Below are positions 11,601-22,636 of a stretch of DNA of 64,000 nt, in pieces (position 1 is the first letter of the stretch; each line of letters begins with the position of its first letter). The notes beneath the pieces were generated by a model. That model was not told the DNA's origin. It saw nothing but the letters and a program-made list of their open reading frames with translations, and searched no databases. Source of the stretch: Cannabis sativa (Eukaryota > Streptophyta > Magnoliopsida > Rosales > Cannabaceae); assembly GCF_029168945.1 (NCBI RefSeq), contig NC_083607.1, positions 38,921,257 to 38,985,256 of the forward strand, given 5' to 3'. The position numbers and the translations under genes are program-made.

Positions 11601-14600
11601 AGGAAAAAGAATTTTAAATGGAATTTCACCATTAAGGACAGAGGATGGCATGCGATTAATAAGAAAGCATGCCGTGGAAACTGCATTGGCCCAAAAAGGT
11701 TTAGGAACTTTTATTTGAAACCAGAGGGCACATGCAGTTTCAAGAAAATGTCTATTTTTACGTTCTGCAACACCATTTTGAGGTGCCGTATCAACACAAG
11801 AAGTTTCATGAAGCATGCCATTAGAGGTCATGTAAGATTGAAATTGAGCAGATGTGTACTCTTTGGCATTATCACTTCTCAAAGTACGAACAGATACATT
11901 AAATTGATTTTGAATCTCAGCACAAAAAGCACAGAATATAGAAAACAACTCAGAACGATTTTTCATTAAATATAACCAAGTTACACGAGAATAATCATCC
12001 ACAAAAGTAACAGTACATGCTACTCTTTATGCTCTTTATGGTTTTTATGCATCTTTTGGAAAATGATTCTGATTGAAAGAATCTAACTTCTTATGAATTG
12101 AACTAGACATGCTTCGTAAACGTGATATAGTTTTCTTTAAGTTATCAAATTATTTGTTGCAACCTCTTGGGTAGAACTCATTTCCAAAGATTAGTTTAAG
12201 AAACTAGGGATCAAGTAGGTATAAACCAGCAACTAACCCCACACTTAGTCAATGTGGGATCCTAACAATACACCGGCTCAAAGTCGACATCCATGATGGC
12301 TCACTAGACCACTCTAGGATTTTTTTGAGGGTGCATGAATCCGATACTATTTATTACGACTGAGGTAGAACTCACTCCTAAAAGACTAGACTAAGTGAGG
12401 AGGGTGCCCACGTAGTTATAAACCACCAACCAATCCCTCACTAGGTCGATAGTGAGGAGGGTGCCACATACATACACTCAAAAAATCTTGACATTACTTT
12501 ATAAAGAACTTAGACTGGAATGGGTTTTGCCATGTTTGGTGACACAGGCCCTACTAAGTATACCGGTGGGAAGCAAAAGAAAAGTTAAGCTTTGTAGGAC
12601 TACAATGTTAGCGCTACTTTGGGCTGTGTGGAATGAGAGAAATAGCAGAATTTTCGAAGGACAAGAGAGATCAGCAACCTTTGTTTTGGAGAGAATAAAA
12701 TTCTGGATTGCCACATGAATCTTTAAAACCAAACACTTCCAGGCCTTTTCTTTCCTAGACTTATGCAGGGATTGGAGTGATTAGATGTGAAACTCGGGAT
12801 TTCTTTCTTTTTGTTTGTTTGGTCATTCAATGAGCTAACTCATTGTATTGTTACCATGGTTTTCCTCCGCCACAAGTGAGGCTTTAATAATATCGGGGGA
12901 GCCTTGCCAAGTGGGCTCCTTCTCTTTTTTCAAAAAAAAAAATCCCTCACTAGGTTGATATGGGATCCTAACATTCTTTTGGGTCCAGATCCAAGCTGTC
13001 CTAGTCACAACTCTGTTGCCCAAATATTAATGTTTCTTCTTATTTCTAAAACACCTGATGATTTGAATGTCTCTCATCATCCTAAATGGTGAAAGAATTA
13101 AAGACTGGGATCGGCTACTTTTGTGTTAGATGAACTTATGTGTATCCAGTGAAAATTTATGTAACCTGCTTTTGAACTCGGAGATCTGCAAAAACAAATA
13201 AGCCAACTATTATGACACTTTGTTTTCAGAGTTTTTGTGACAGCGAACAGATTACTTTATGATTATATCAATGATAATGAGTGAAACAGGTTTCCAACTG
13301 TTTTAGTCGTATCATACTAGGCATGAAAGAAACATTTAGTCAGGGCCTGTTTCTAGGATGTCCGGAGATGTATTGACTTGTGAATTGTGATAGACTCTCA
13401 TATAGACTTTTGGTTTCCAACCCTTACTGCACATGCTTGACTTGATTCCTGTTAAAATCCCAGAAATAGCAAGAAAAAAAAAGGAATTGACAATCTTATG
13501 TTTTCTTTTTAATGATAATGACAATATTATGTTTGACGAAGGTATTACTTGGAGTTGGAATTATTGTTTCTAAATTAGTATAGTTATTATTTATTTTATA
13601 TTTTGCTAATAGAATTTTTTTAATGCTGTACACGAATATTAATTACAAAACATTTGTTATCTGCAATACTTCTTTGAAACCTGCAATATTATTGTTTTCT
13701 TTACGCACCTTGCAAGTTCCTTAGTTACATGAGTTTAACCTCTTAACCAGGTAGCTAAGGCTCCGGATGGGAATGGAGGAGTTTATACAGGTGTCTTTCT
13801 GTTAAATGATTTCGTAGTGTTAACTATTATATAATGTTAGTTAAATGCCATTGTTGCCTTCCTTTTGTTTCTGGTTTTCTTTTTCTTTCTTTCTTGATCC
13901 TGCTAATATTAGTTTTTGAACAGCGCTGAAGTCCTCAAAATTATTAGAAGATATGTCCATGAGAGGAATTAAATATGTGGATTGCTATGGTGTTGACAAT
14001 GCATTGGTGAGTTCTCTTCCTTCCCTACAATAACTTCAGATTAATAACCAGAGATAGAAAAGAAGGGAACCTCTTTCATCATTTGTTTGGATAAAGAAGA
14101 GATGAAATATACGCTAAAGTAAATTCCAAAATTTTCCCACCTGAAGTGTTTTACTTTTTTAACTTACATAGATATTGCTATAGTTTTTGGTCCCCAAATA
14201 TTGTAGGGTTAGGTGGAACTTTTATTAGATTTTAAAATCTTGCATAGAGAGGAATAACATCTGCTCATAAGTATCTTTTTAGGGGTTTTTTCATTAATGT
14301 ACGTAGGGGTGGCAAAACGTGTCATCGTGTCGTGTTCGTGTTAAGCGTGTCGACCCATTTTTTGACTCGTGTCTAATTATCTCAACCCTAACCCGACCCG
14401 TAAAAAATCATGTCGTGTTTGTGTCGACCCACTGTGACCTATAAAAAATCGTGTCGTGTATGAGTTTTTATGATTAATCTATATTTTTTACCAATATATA
14501 TCTTTATTATTTAATAAATCATATGTTTATTAAAAAAAATAAACAATTTTATTGAATTAATTAAATCTTTAGAATTTTTTTACAAAAATAAACATACTAA

Positions 14601-17600
14601 ATATTTTTTATTAAAGAATAAATATTTATTATCTATTTTATTATGATTTATTATAAATTAAACATATATATATAAAGTAAAATTATAAACTAATAATGTA
14701 TAAAAAATTGTATGAACTTTATTAAAATAAAAAGATAAAAAAATAAATATTTTATTTTTGTTGTCACAATAATATTAAGCTTGATATAATAAATTAGTCA
14801 AAAATTAATATTTAACAATAATTATCAAAATTAATCTATTAATAACATAATAAAAACATCATACTTATATCATTAAATATATGGTACAATGAAAATATCA
14901 TTAAATATATATGATACAATTAAGAAAAGATAATCAATTAATAATATTACTATTGAATTAAATTAGTATATATAAATTTGTTACTATATATAATTTGTAT
15001 ATAAAAATAAGAATATGTTTCTCAGTGTACAATTTTTTGTAAATAAGTATTTTTTTTTTTGCATATATAATGTAATAAAGTTTGATAATGTATATATTGT
15101 TATAAATTTCCTTTTTTTTTATTGTTATTTTCTTTTTTCTTTTTTCTTTGAGAAAAATTGTCTCATTAAAACCTCAAGAGTAAATCCAATCGAAAAAACC
15201 TCAAGAGGAAAAATTGTGTCCAGAATATATTATATAATGTCATCCTGAATAACAACATGAATACAAACAGGGTAGTTAGACCACCTAACATAACGATCAG
15301 TCATAGAGAGCGCTAGTTTTACCAATGAGTGAGCAACACTATTGGCAATCTTAAGACAAAAATTAAAAAAGATACTAGTAAAATAATTACAATAAGCAAG
15401 AACATCGCTAATAATATAACCCAAATATGAAGAATCAATTTGGCGGTTGTTAATGGCTCGAATAACATTCACACAATAAGATTCAAAAACCGCGAGAACA
15501 GAGTACCATGCTGGGATAGACTTGAAAGCTTCAACAATATTAGGCTCAAAAAGACTGCTCCACGACCAAGTACTCAAAGCATGACTGCCCCATTAGTATC
15601 ACGAATAATCACCCCTGCCCCAGAGAATTTTGAAACATTATAATTAGCAGCATCACAAATTAGTTCGAAAATTCGCGGAGTAGGTTTCGTCCACCGTTGT
15701 GCCACTGCCTGTTGTCTTCGATCATTTGTGACATTAATAGACCTGCCATGAGCAGTGAGGTAAATTTTGCCACAAGAGAATCAAGAGCTGAATAGTCTCT
15801 AACAGCTTGCTTTCCTAATAGAGCTTGATTAAAAAGAGTAAGATCCCTGAAACCCATATTCCCATCAAATTTATGACAACAAAGTTTCTCCAAGTGCCCC
15901 AATGTAACTTTTGCTTATGAACACTACCCCCCATAAGAATCTAGCACAATGACGATGGATTTCTTTGATAAAACTAGCAGGCTGCTTGAACAAATTGTGG
16001 AATAAGTAGGACTGAATTGAATAATTGACTTGATAAGCACCTGTTCCCAGCAACTAAAAAAGACCGAGATTTCCAACCAAACAGTTTATTACAAATACGA
16101 TCTTTAAGAGACTGAAAGAGGCTTTTCTTGCTTTACCTAGTGTAACAAGGTAGACCAAGGTATTTCTCAGGATAATCAACCACGGGAACACCAAGCACAA
16201 TAGCCATTTCAATTGCACAAGTTCGAGAAATACGAGAATTGAAGCACATAACAAATTTTGAAAAATTAACAAGTTGTCCTGATCTTGAAGCCTTACCATA
16301 CCAATCAAGAAGTTGCTTGAAACGAGAACATGTGAAAATAGTAGCCTTTCAAAAGAAAAGGTTGTCATCCGCAAAAATAGATGAGAAATTACAGGCCCCG
16401 TTGTACCACACATGAGGCTTACCTTGTTCTTAATTTTTAGTTTTCTAGTCCTTTGTATTCAGCCCATATATAGGGCATTCTTTTATCAATAAAATTGAGA
16501 ATAATTCTCACAAAAACTACATGGTATCAGAGCAATTGTAGTCTAAATATTGGGATTTGTTTTCAAATCCCATCCTTATCCTTCATTTAAAAAAAAAATT
16601 AGGGTTTCATACTTTGCGGTCCAAATTATGAAAACTGACAATGGAAAGGAATATTTTAACTCTGTTCTTGGTCCATACTTGTTAGAGCAAGGAGTCACAT
16701 TAGTTTATTTGTTGATACTTTGCAACAAAATGAAGTGGCTGAGAAAGAAAACCAGACATCTTCTTGAAGTTTCTAAGTCTATCATGTTTTCAAATCATGT
16801 TCCTAAATGATTTTGGGGGGAAGCCTCACTCACAACCACCTATCTCATAAATCGTATGCCTAGTTGTGTGCCACAATTCAAAGCCTCGAGAAATCTATTA
16901 CTCGCAGCATGCCCACATATTGCAGCCTTCTTCTTAGATCTTCCATTTATAGTCTTCAATTGTACAACCTTTTCCCATATTTATGATCACAAAAGAACTA
17001 AACTTAATCCAAAGTCTCATTAGTGTATCTTCATTGGGTATTCCAACACTCAAAAGAGGGTACAAATGTTATTCCCCTATTACAAAAAGGGTCTATAACA
17101 CTATGGATGTCATATTTTTCAACACCAATCTTTCTTTCCCAAATTTGGTATCTAGGGGGAGCATTCACAAGAATATTAGCTTTGGGAAACTCTTCAGGAT
17201 CACCAAACTGCATTTCCTTAACCCAAAGTCGTGGCACACGAACATCAAAGCGAAGGTCATTCCTTGCCTTCTTTGCCTATTCAATCAGATGTCACTCCAG
17301 AGAACACATCCAAGTCTTCTTTCTCACACGCTATAGTCAATCCAACATCACTTTCCTCAAAAAATCCGAACACATCCAACTCGTGTTGTCTTTCTCACAC
17401 CTTATAGTCAATCCGACCTCACTTTCCTCAAAAATTCCGAACATATTTTCAAACTTCCCTCAAACTCAAACACACTTTGATATTGGTAACAAAGAACTTC
17501 GGGTGTATAGCAGGCCAAAAGCTTGGAATATGGAGGTCAACATGCAAGACTAGAATTGCTCAAACACTCATCAAAGCCCTCTAACCTTGAAAATCATGAA

Positions 17601-20600
17601 GTTAAGGATTCTATGACTCATGAGTTAATTTCTCCTACTGTTGATGATCTTGATCTGCCTATTGCTCATCGGAAAGGTGTTAGATTTTGCACCAATCACC
17701 CCATAGAGAAGTATGTTGCTTATGGGAAATTAACACCTATATGCTGAGCTTTTGTCACTTCTCTTGATCTTATTTAGATTCCAACCAACATTTATGAGGC
17801 CTTAAAAAATCCTAAATGGAAGATGGCAGTCGATGAAGAAATGAGTGCTCTTGAGGAAAATGGTACTTGGGTTCTCACCAAGTTACCTCAAGGAAAGCGA
17901 GCAGTTGGTTGTAAGTGGATTTTCACTGTCAAGTGTAATTCAGATGGGAGAATCAACAAATTCAAGGCTCAGTTGGTTGCAAAGGGGTTCACTCAATCTT
18001 ATGGTGTCAACTATCATGAGACCTTTGCTCCTGTCGCCAGGCTTAATACAATAAGAATTATGTTGTCTCTTGCTGTGAATTGTGATTGACCTTTATATCA
18101 ATTGGATGTGAAAAAAGCTTTTTTGAATGAAAATCTAGAAGAAGTCTATATGGAAATTCCACCAGGGATAAAGAAACACTCCAGTGGTCAAGTTGTGAGA
18201 TTTTCGAAATCTCTTTATGGCTTGAAGTAGTTACCTCAGGCACAGTTTGACAAATTGGCAAAGTTAGTTGTTAAACATGGATATACTCACAGTCAGGCAT
18301 ATCATAACTTGTTTCTCAAGTTCTCTTCAACAGGGAATGTGGATGACATAATCTTAACTTGAGATGACTCAAGTGAAATTTCAGATCTCAAAAGACTTCT
18401 TGCCTTAGAATTTAAAATTAAAGATCTAGGAAACCTCAAATACTTTCTTGGGATGGAAGTAGCCTGATCAAAAGATGGAAATGTTATATCTCAACGAAAG
18501 TATGTCCCAGATCTTCTAAAGGAAACTGGAATGCTTGGAAGCAAGCCGGTTGACACTCCAATGGATCTAAACTTGAAGGCAGACCGAACTAAGAATTCAA
18601 CTTCAGTAGAATGGGGGAGTTATCAAAGATTAGTCAGAAAACTAGTGTCTCTCTCTCATATTAGACCTGATATGGCCTTCTCCGTCAGCGTGGTGAGTCA
18701 TCATATGCACAATCCATATGAGGAGCACTTGGAAGTGGTGTATCGTATTCTAAAGTATCTAAAATAGTCTTGGAATATAACTGCAAGATCATGCTGACCA
18801 AAACTTCAGTACCCGATGAGTCATTGTTATTTTGTTTATATATGAGGTTTTTCAAATGATTAATGCTAAGTCTTTATATTGCTTACTTTTTAAAAATAAA
18901 AAAAAAAAGAAAAAGAAATATTATATTATTACTAATTTCAGATGCCATGTTGGCTTGATTTAATTGTTCTTTTCCCTTTTCCTTTTCGTCAGCTACCAAA
19001 TTGGCACTATGGCTTATGTAACTATATATATCTAGAGAGATAAATATTGGTGTAATCATTGAGTACTAATCCACACACACACATATATATATGTATATAT
19101 ATATATATATATAATTCATCTAATTTTCATTTTGGACATTGAACAAAAGGATGTGTCACTTTCAATTGGTTCAATATCTGGAATTTAATTTATTGAAGAC
19201 CGTAGTGATTAGCATCTTGAAAGCAGGTTCGTGTAGCTGATCCAACTTTCGTGGGTTATTTCATTGATAAAGGTGTTGTTGCTGCTGCTAAGGTTGTCCG
19301 TAAGGTACATCTAAGATTTAATTTGCAAATTTATATACTCATTCTGAAACATGTTCATGGTTTATTCATTCAATTGGAAAACCATGCTGAAGTGAAGGCT
19401 TTATGAATTTATTTAGTTTACATAATGAAATATTTTGTTGTATTTTTTGCATGATTTGTATACCTTTAGCTCTTGTTGTCAATTTATTTGGAAAGTGAAT
19501 TGCATAGATATTAACTGAAAAATATGATGAGATCTTCACCTAGCGTTTTCTTAGCTCATCACAAGATATATCATGGGTCTAGGTCCAAAATGCGGTATTG
19601 CAGTTTTCTGGTGAATCTATACTTCAGGAGTATTTCTTGACCATCAAGTCTTAAAGAGTATAATATAATAATTGCATGTGATGCCGTGAAGTCAGTCATA
19701 TGTATGGCATAGTAGAGTAATACAGCCGATTATGATACACATGTTGTATTTATGACTTTATATGATGCATAAGAATTAATTACTAGTCTTAATCTGAATA
19801 CTGTTAATACAATGGTGATCATGGAGGGTGATTTATGTATAACTTGATATAAAAGGCCACTTTGATGAGCTTATCCTGATAGATGATGCTTAAGAACCAC
19901 TCTGATTAATTCATGTGTCAGTATATTGTCTAAGATATTCAAACTGAACCTACTACGTTGGTGGTGGTTGTGAGACTTGTTAACCTAAATTTTGTAAACT
20001 CTTTTGTATTTAGGTCTGTTGTTATGTGCATGATTATTTTTGCTTTAACTGGTACATACTCTTGCTATAATTTCTTTTAGTCTATTTTCTCAGACTTGTA
20101 TTTACATTGATACAAATCAGATTATTTTTTATTTTTTTCTGAAATATAAAATTAAGGGATTCTGAAGTTTCTTGTGGTTTCATTACAGGCATACCCCCAA
20201 GAGAAAGTTGGTGTCTTTGTGCGCCGAGGAAAAGGTGGTCCTCTAACTGTTGTCGAATACAGTGAGTTGGATCCAACTATGGCTTCTGCAATTAATCAAG
20301 GAACTGGACGCCTTCGGTATTGTTGGAGTAATGTAATATCCTATTTATCTATTTTTATTAGATTTGTAACTTTCATAATCTTATACATATGAAAAAGATG
20401 ATAATTGGGAAGCCCTATTTTCTACTTGTGGATTTTTTTTATTTAAATATTAAGTGAATGCTGCTCATTTTTGTTGAGAAATATTACACTAGCTTAGTGT
20501 AACTTGTAAGCATTCATAGATCTATAAAGCTGTTTCATTTCAGATAAATTGCAAACTAGGTAAGTTGTAGGTTCATAGTGTGCTGTACATTTACACTACA

Positions 20601-22636
20601 AAGTGAAGCAAATTATCATGTGAGATGGCTTGAGATGAAAAATATGCCATACATGCATTATTCCCTTAATAGTTTGCTTTTTGTGTTTTGCTTCCTTCCT
20701 TATACTAGCTTAGGAGACAGCCTATCTTTAAACATAATTATTTGTAAACACTCAATCGTGACTGTTGATTCAAGTTCATAATGATGCTTCTAGGTTTGGA
20801 ATGTAATTTATGTGGCAGTGTTGGCAGTAACAAACATGTGAATCATAATCTTGTTTTGGAAAGACTGTCACAATTCCTAAATGGCTTGTGAATGCTATGT
20901 GATGCGGAATCTTCTCTTTTTTTTTCTTTTCTTTTCTTTCTTGCTTTTTTCAAACTTTGGTCAGAAGAAGCAAGTTTGTTTAATAGTTTAGATACTAAAT
21001 GAAGTAATTTTCTAGTTTGAATTGCATTTAGTTTTGTGCCTCAAATTGAGCTCTATTCTTATCTGGACATTTGTTAGTGGGGAGCGTTCTATTTTCATCA
21101 ATTACTCTATTTTATATATATAAACATGAACTCTTGCAACTTATGCCTTTCAGGTATGCCTGCACATGTTTACTCTGGATTTCCTGAACCAAGTGGCAAA
21201 TGGCCTTGAGAAAGACAGCATGTTAGTCACAGTTCTTTCTTTAACTCTGCCCATGGTTTTTTTGTTTATCTGTGCTTCCGTTAGTCTATTGTCTTTCAAG
21301 TTAGTATGATGTCCGTTTGACTACTCGAAAGATTAATTTTAGCTCTTAAAACTTAAATTACATACAGGAGTGAATTCACGTTCTTTAGAAGAATCACTTT
21401 AAGATTGCTCTTTCAAACAAAAAAAAAAAGAAAAAGAAAAAGAAAGAAAAAAAAATAAAACTAAAATTATGGCGTAAATATGATTATCCTAGCTCTAGCT
21501 TCTAAATCATTGTAAGTTCCTTTCTTTTGTTATAAGCTGTAACTAAGTTAGGTTAATTTTTTTTTTTATGGTTGCTGTACTATTCTATATTTGTTGTTTT
21601 TTGTTTATTGTTATTTTTCATATACTAGTTTCCATTCTTTCTAAAAAGATTTAATACTATGAAATAATGAACTGAATCTTGATTTTGCGTACTCAATTTT
21701 GTTGAACTTCCATTATCACGTATAGTTGCCCAAAAAAGCTGGTATTCAGCATAGACAAGAATGCAGGATGTAGTACATGCTCATTACCATAATACTTGTG
21801 CTGACAGGACAAATTTGAATTTTGTGCGACAGTTTTTTGTGATCAGTTGCATTTTGCATCAAATCTTTTTGTGTTTTTTAATCATTATGCTTAATTCAAT
21901 TTTACAAATGTAGCTACCATCTTGCTGAGAAGATAATTCCTTCTATTCATGGACATACAATGGGATTTAAACTGGAGCAGTTCATATTTGATGCATTTCC
22001 ATATGCGCCTTCTACTGCCCTTTTTGAGGTCATTTTTCCCCATCTCTAAGCCCCAGCATTACCTTTCATATTTTCATTGTTGTACTTTTCATCAACTAAG
22101 GGAGATTATTTTTTTTTCTTAAAAATTGCTTGTTCTAAAACAGGTATTACGCGAAGAAGAGTTTGCACCTGTTAAAAATATCAATGGGTCAACTTTTGAC
22201 ACTCCGGAAAGTGCTAAACTTCTTGTTCTCCGCCTTCATTCTCGTTGGGTAGTTGCTGCTGGTGGATTCTTAACACATTCAGTGCCTTTATATGCAACTG
22301 GTGATGCTCTTTTAATTATTTCAGTTTTTATTGTTAGTAGAAATGATACAAAGTTTACATGCATAAACTCAAATTGGAAAGTAGATAGAGTGGTCTCACC
22401 AAGTTAGACGTTGCCATTTTGTTGATCCTAGATGGGAATTTAGCTTGGGTGATTTCTTTGTACTTTTTAATTCAATATTAAAGCTGGTGAATATGGAAGT
22501 TAGTTGTTGTTATCTGATGCAATTCATCTTAATACCAGGTGTAGAGGTATCGCCACTTTGTTCATATGCTGGAGAGAATCTAGAAGCTATATGCCGTGGC
22601 AGAACCTTTCATGCTCCCTGTGAGATTACATTCTAA
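2692..22636 (+). CDS. UAP1: UDP-N-acetylglucosamine diphosphorylase (15 exons)
   Basis: Exons: 2692-2853, 3065-3119, 3212-3363, 4724-4763, 4981-5073, 5272-5384, 5490-5564, 13751-13790, 13924-14006, 19227-19304, 20189-20332, 21154-21221, 21914-22028, 22144-22300, 22539-22636. All introns are GT-AG. The exons sum to 1473 bp, giving 490 residues and a stop, close to the roughly 500 residues usual in plants. The enzyme makes UDP-GlcNAc from GlcNAc-1-phosphate and UTP in the cytosol, supplying N-glycans, GPI anchors and O-GlcNAc. The signature [20 protein letters not shown] (about residues 118-137) is the nucleotide-binding loop and is split by intron 3. [16 protein letters not shown] (about 262-277) and the C-terminal [19 protein letters not shown] also fit the family. 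The start is the first ATG; a second Met lies four codons on. No stop or frameshift is present. Introns 7 and 9 hold most of the transposon load; I infer the gene is functional. Confidence 0.93.
5673..6075. mobile_element. Tourist-like (PIF/Harbinger) MITE in intron 7
   Basis: The segment starts GGGTATGTTTGATTGGG and ends CCAACCAAACACAACC, imperfect inverted repeats of one another. It is flanked by TAA on both sides (5670-5672 and 6076-6078). A TAA/TTA 3-bp duplication with GGGTATGTTTGG-type ends is characteristic of Tourist/PIF-Harbinger MITEs. The 403-bp interior is AT-rich without coding potential. Confidence 0.7.
6150..6246 (-). repeat. TRIM-like LTR fragment
   Basis: This short stretch (AATCCCACGTTGTACAAG through GGGAGTGAG) is recognisably related to 12360-12460 (shared GGGCACCCTCCT and ACTAGACTAAG/TTAGACTAGCC parts) and ends with a TGGGATtcTA-type terminus when read on the minus strand. 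It is a diverged third copy of the repeat family seen at 8992-9296, 12032-12336 and 12337-12972. Confidence 0.35.
6368..7140 (-). pseudogene. copia reverse transcriptase fragment (copy A)
   Basis: The minus strand reads a broken copia RT. 6852-7124 encodes [20 protein letters not shown] and on to [15 protein letters not shown]. After frame changes, 6471-6662 gives [20 protein letters not shown] and [12 protein letters not shown], the position of the YVDD active site, here VND. It parallels copy B at 9919-10869 segment by segment. Several frameshifts make it inactive. It lies in intron 7 of the diphosphorylase gene, antisense to it. Confidence 0.8.
7151..7738 (-). mobile_element. 5'-truncated LINE 3' end inserted in copia copy A
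   Basis: The minus strand encodes the zinc-finger-like region downstream of LINE RT ([19 protein letters not shown]) and then [17 protein letters not shown], typical of the L1-type zf-RVT and following region. A poly(T) run on the plus strand at about 7151-7167 is the element's poly(A) tail. The copia reading is interrupted exactly here: the sequence before (GAGATA, 7145-7150) and after (GAAATATA, 7740-7747) may be a worn target duplication. One ORF (7612-7818) runs in frame from copia into the LINE, an accidental fusion. Confidence 0.75.
7741..8345 (-). pseudogene. copia integrase C-terminal/linker fragment (copy A, continued)
   Basis: Resumes the copia reading after the LINE insertion: [20 protein letters not shown], then [20 protein letters not shown] and the proline/serine-rich linker and [20 protein letters not shown]. 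Each segment matches the corresponding part of copy B (10878-11530), whose linker reads [13 protein letters not shown] and [14 protein letters not shown]. Frames are broken several times. Confidence 0.75.
8387..8525 (+). pseudogene. copia RNase H fragment in inverted orientation
   Basis: The plus strand reads [20 protein letters not shown] and [15 protein letters not shown], the copia segment between RT and RNase H. Copy B has the same segment ([20 protein letters not shown]) on the minus strand. The surrounding copia pieces are all minus, so this short piece has been inverted. Confidence 0.7.
8560..8937 (-). pseudogene. copia reverse transcriptase fragment (copy C)
   Basis: The minus strand encodes [20 protein letters not shown] and [17 protein letters not shown], a diverged duplicate of the copy B RT segment [20 protein letters not shown]. 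It is short and frame-broken. Confidence 0.65.
8992..9296. repeat. 305-bp direct repeat, left copy
   Basis: Starts CTCTTTATGGTTTTTATGC and ends GATTTTTTTGAGGGTGCAT. An equally long copy lies at 12032-12336, with about seven substitutions and no indels seen by eye. Read on the minus strand it contains TGTTAAGATCCCACATTGAC, resembling the start of a TRIM or other short LTR. The pair exactly brackets copia copy B. Confidence 0.8.
9297..9458 (-). mobile_element. 3' LTR of copia copy B (short LTR)
   Basis: Runs from TGTAGAGAATGG to CTCTAACA, so it reads TGTTAG...CTACA on the minus strand with the usual TG...CA ends. Immediately inside is CTCCCCCTCAAGCTGGAGC (9459-9477), whose complement is a polypurine tract (TTGAGGGGGAG), the expected start of plus-strand DNA synthesis next to a 3' LTR. 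At 162 bp the LTR is short. Confidence 0.75.
9459..12027 (-). pseudogene. copia retrotransposon copy B: integrase, RT and RNase H
   Basis: Read on the minus strand. 12002-10878 is the integrase C-terminal half, with [17 protein letters not shown], then [10 protein letters not shown] and [16 protein letters not shown], then a proline-rich linker. 10869-9919 is RT, with [13 protein letters not shown], the active site YVDDIVITG, and [15 protein letters not shown]. 9789-9466 is RNase H, with [20 protein letters not shown] and the terminal [18 protein letters not shown], followed by the PPT and 3' LTR. Damage: a frameshift near 10870-10880 and TAG at 9916-9918 where DTDWAG is expected (TGG to TAG). 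Gag, protease, the integrase start and the 5' LTR are missing. It is the best-preserved copia piece in intron 7 and is antisense to the host gene. Confidence 0.88.
12032..12336. repeat. 305-bp direct repeat, right copy
   Basis: Partner of 8992-9296. The copia reading ends a few bases before it. The sequence continues beyond the shared end (GTGCATGAATCCG), whereas the left copy runs straight into the copia LTR at the same point. Confidence 0.8.
12337..12972 (-). repeat. TRIM-like LTR sequence, interrupted by a LINE
   Basis: Ignoring the LINE at 12447-12940, the minus strand reads TGTTAGGATCCCATATCAAC, then CTAGTGAGGGATT, then GGTTGGTGGTTTATAACTACG. This resembles the terminus and body of the 305-bp repeat family (TGTTAAGATCCCACATTGAC...GGTTTATACC). 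It fits a short non-autonomous LTR element; a full pair with primer-binding site was not found. Confidence 0.45.
12447..12940 (+). mobile_element. 5'-truncated LINE 3' end with 15-bp TSD
   Basis: The plus strand encodes [20 protein letters not shown] and [11 protein letters not shown], the L1-type region after RT, closely related to the fragment at 7151-7738 but in the opposite orientation. It ends in a poly(A) run at 12932-12940. AATCCCTCACTAGGT occurs at 12432-12446 and again at 12941-12955, a perfect 15-bp target-site duplication typical of target-primed reverse transcription. Confidence 0.88.
14304..14465. repeat. hAT-like terminal repeat with CGTGTCGTG tracts
   Basis: Begins TAGGGGTGGCAAAACGTGTC, the type of end seen in many plant hAT-related elements, followed by repeated GTGTCGTGT/GTCGACCC units. 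The right end was not identified in the AT-rich sequence that follows, so the extent is open. Confidence 0.45.
14466..15109. other. AT-rich filler in intron 9
   Basis: Very AT-rich with TATATA and poly(A)/(T) runs. No gene or clear repeat unit seen; it could be the interior of the element starting at 14304. Confidence 0.4.
15110..16413 (-). pseudogene. L1-type LINE fragment (RT end to RNase H) in intron 9
   Basis: Read on the minus strand from 16413. The RT active site FADDNLFF is visible in one frame near 16350-16385. The RT C-terminal part follows ([20 protein letters not shown] at 15660-15902), then an RNase H-like domain at 15230-15577 ending [18 protein letters not shown]. Thymine-rich sequence at 15111-15148 marks the 3' tail. 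Frames change several times and parts are deleted, so it is dead. It is antisense to the diphosphorylase gene. Confidence 0.8.
16414..16533 (+). mobile_element. copia copy D: LTR end and tRNA-Met primer-binding site
   Basis: AT-rich LTR-like sequence with an AATAAA signal (ATCAATAAAATTGAG, near 16485) ends in ACTACA at 16521. It is followed at once by TGGTATCAGAGC (16522-16533), complementary to the 3' end of plant initiator tRNA-Met, the standard copia primer site. The LTR's 5' part is missing, apparently cut where it abuts the LINE fragment. Confidence 0.8.
16534..18800 (+). pseudogene. copia copy D: integrase and RT relic
   Basis: Gag and protease are absent. Integrase pieces start at about 16618 ([20 protein letters not shown]) and continue through the zone after the catalytic core ([20 protein letters not shown], about 17050-17120). 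RT starts at 17823 ([20 protein letters not shown]) and reaches [17 protein letters not shown] at about 18657-18707. Stops include TGA for the Trp in DWPLYQLDV (18086-18088), TAG for the Gln in GLKQ (about 18228), and TGA near 18468. The active site reads NVDDIIL in place of YVDD because residues before it are deleted. RNase H and the 3' LTR are missing. It lies in intron 9 in the same sense as the host gene. Confidence 0.85.
18801..19226 (+). other. 3' part of intron 9 with microsatellites
   Basis: Contains an A-rich run (18893-18917), a CA run (19071-19083) passing into TATATA (19084-19113), and then ordinary intron sequence up to the acceptor before exon 10 at 19227. Confidence 0.6.

Noticed and set aside
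16522..16533. tRNA-Met-like sequence TGGTATCAGAGC
   Set aside because: Only the 12 bases of a primer-binding site are present, next to an LTR end; not a tRNA gene.
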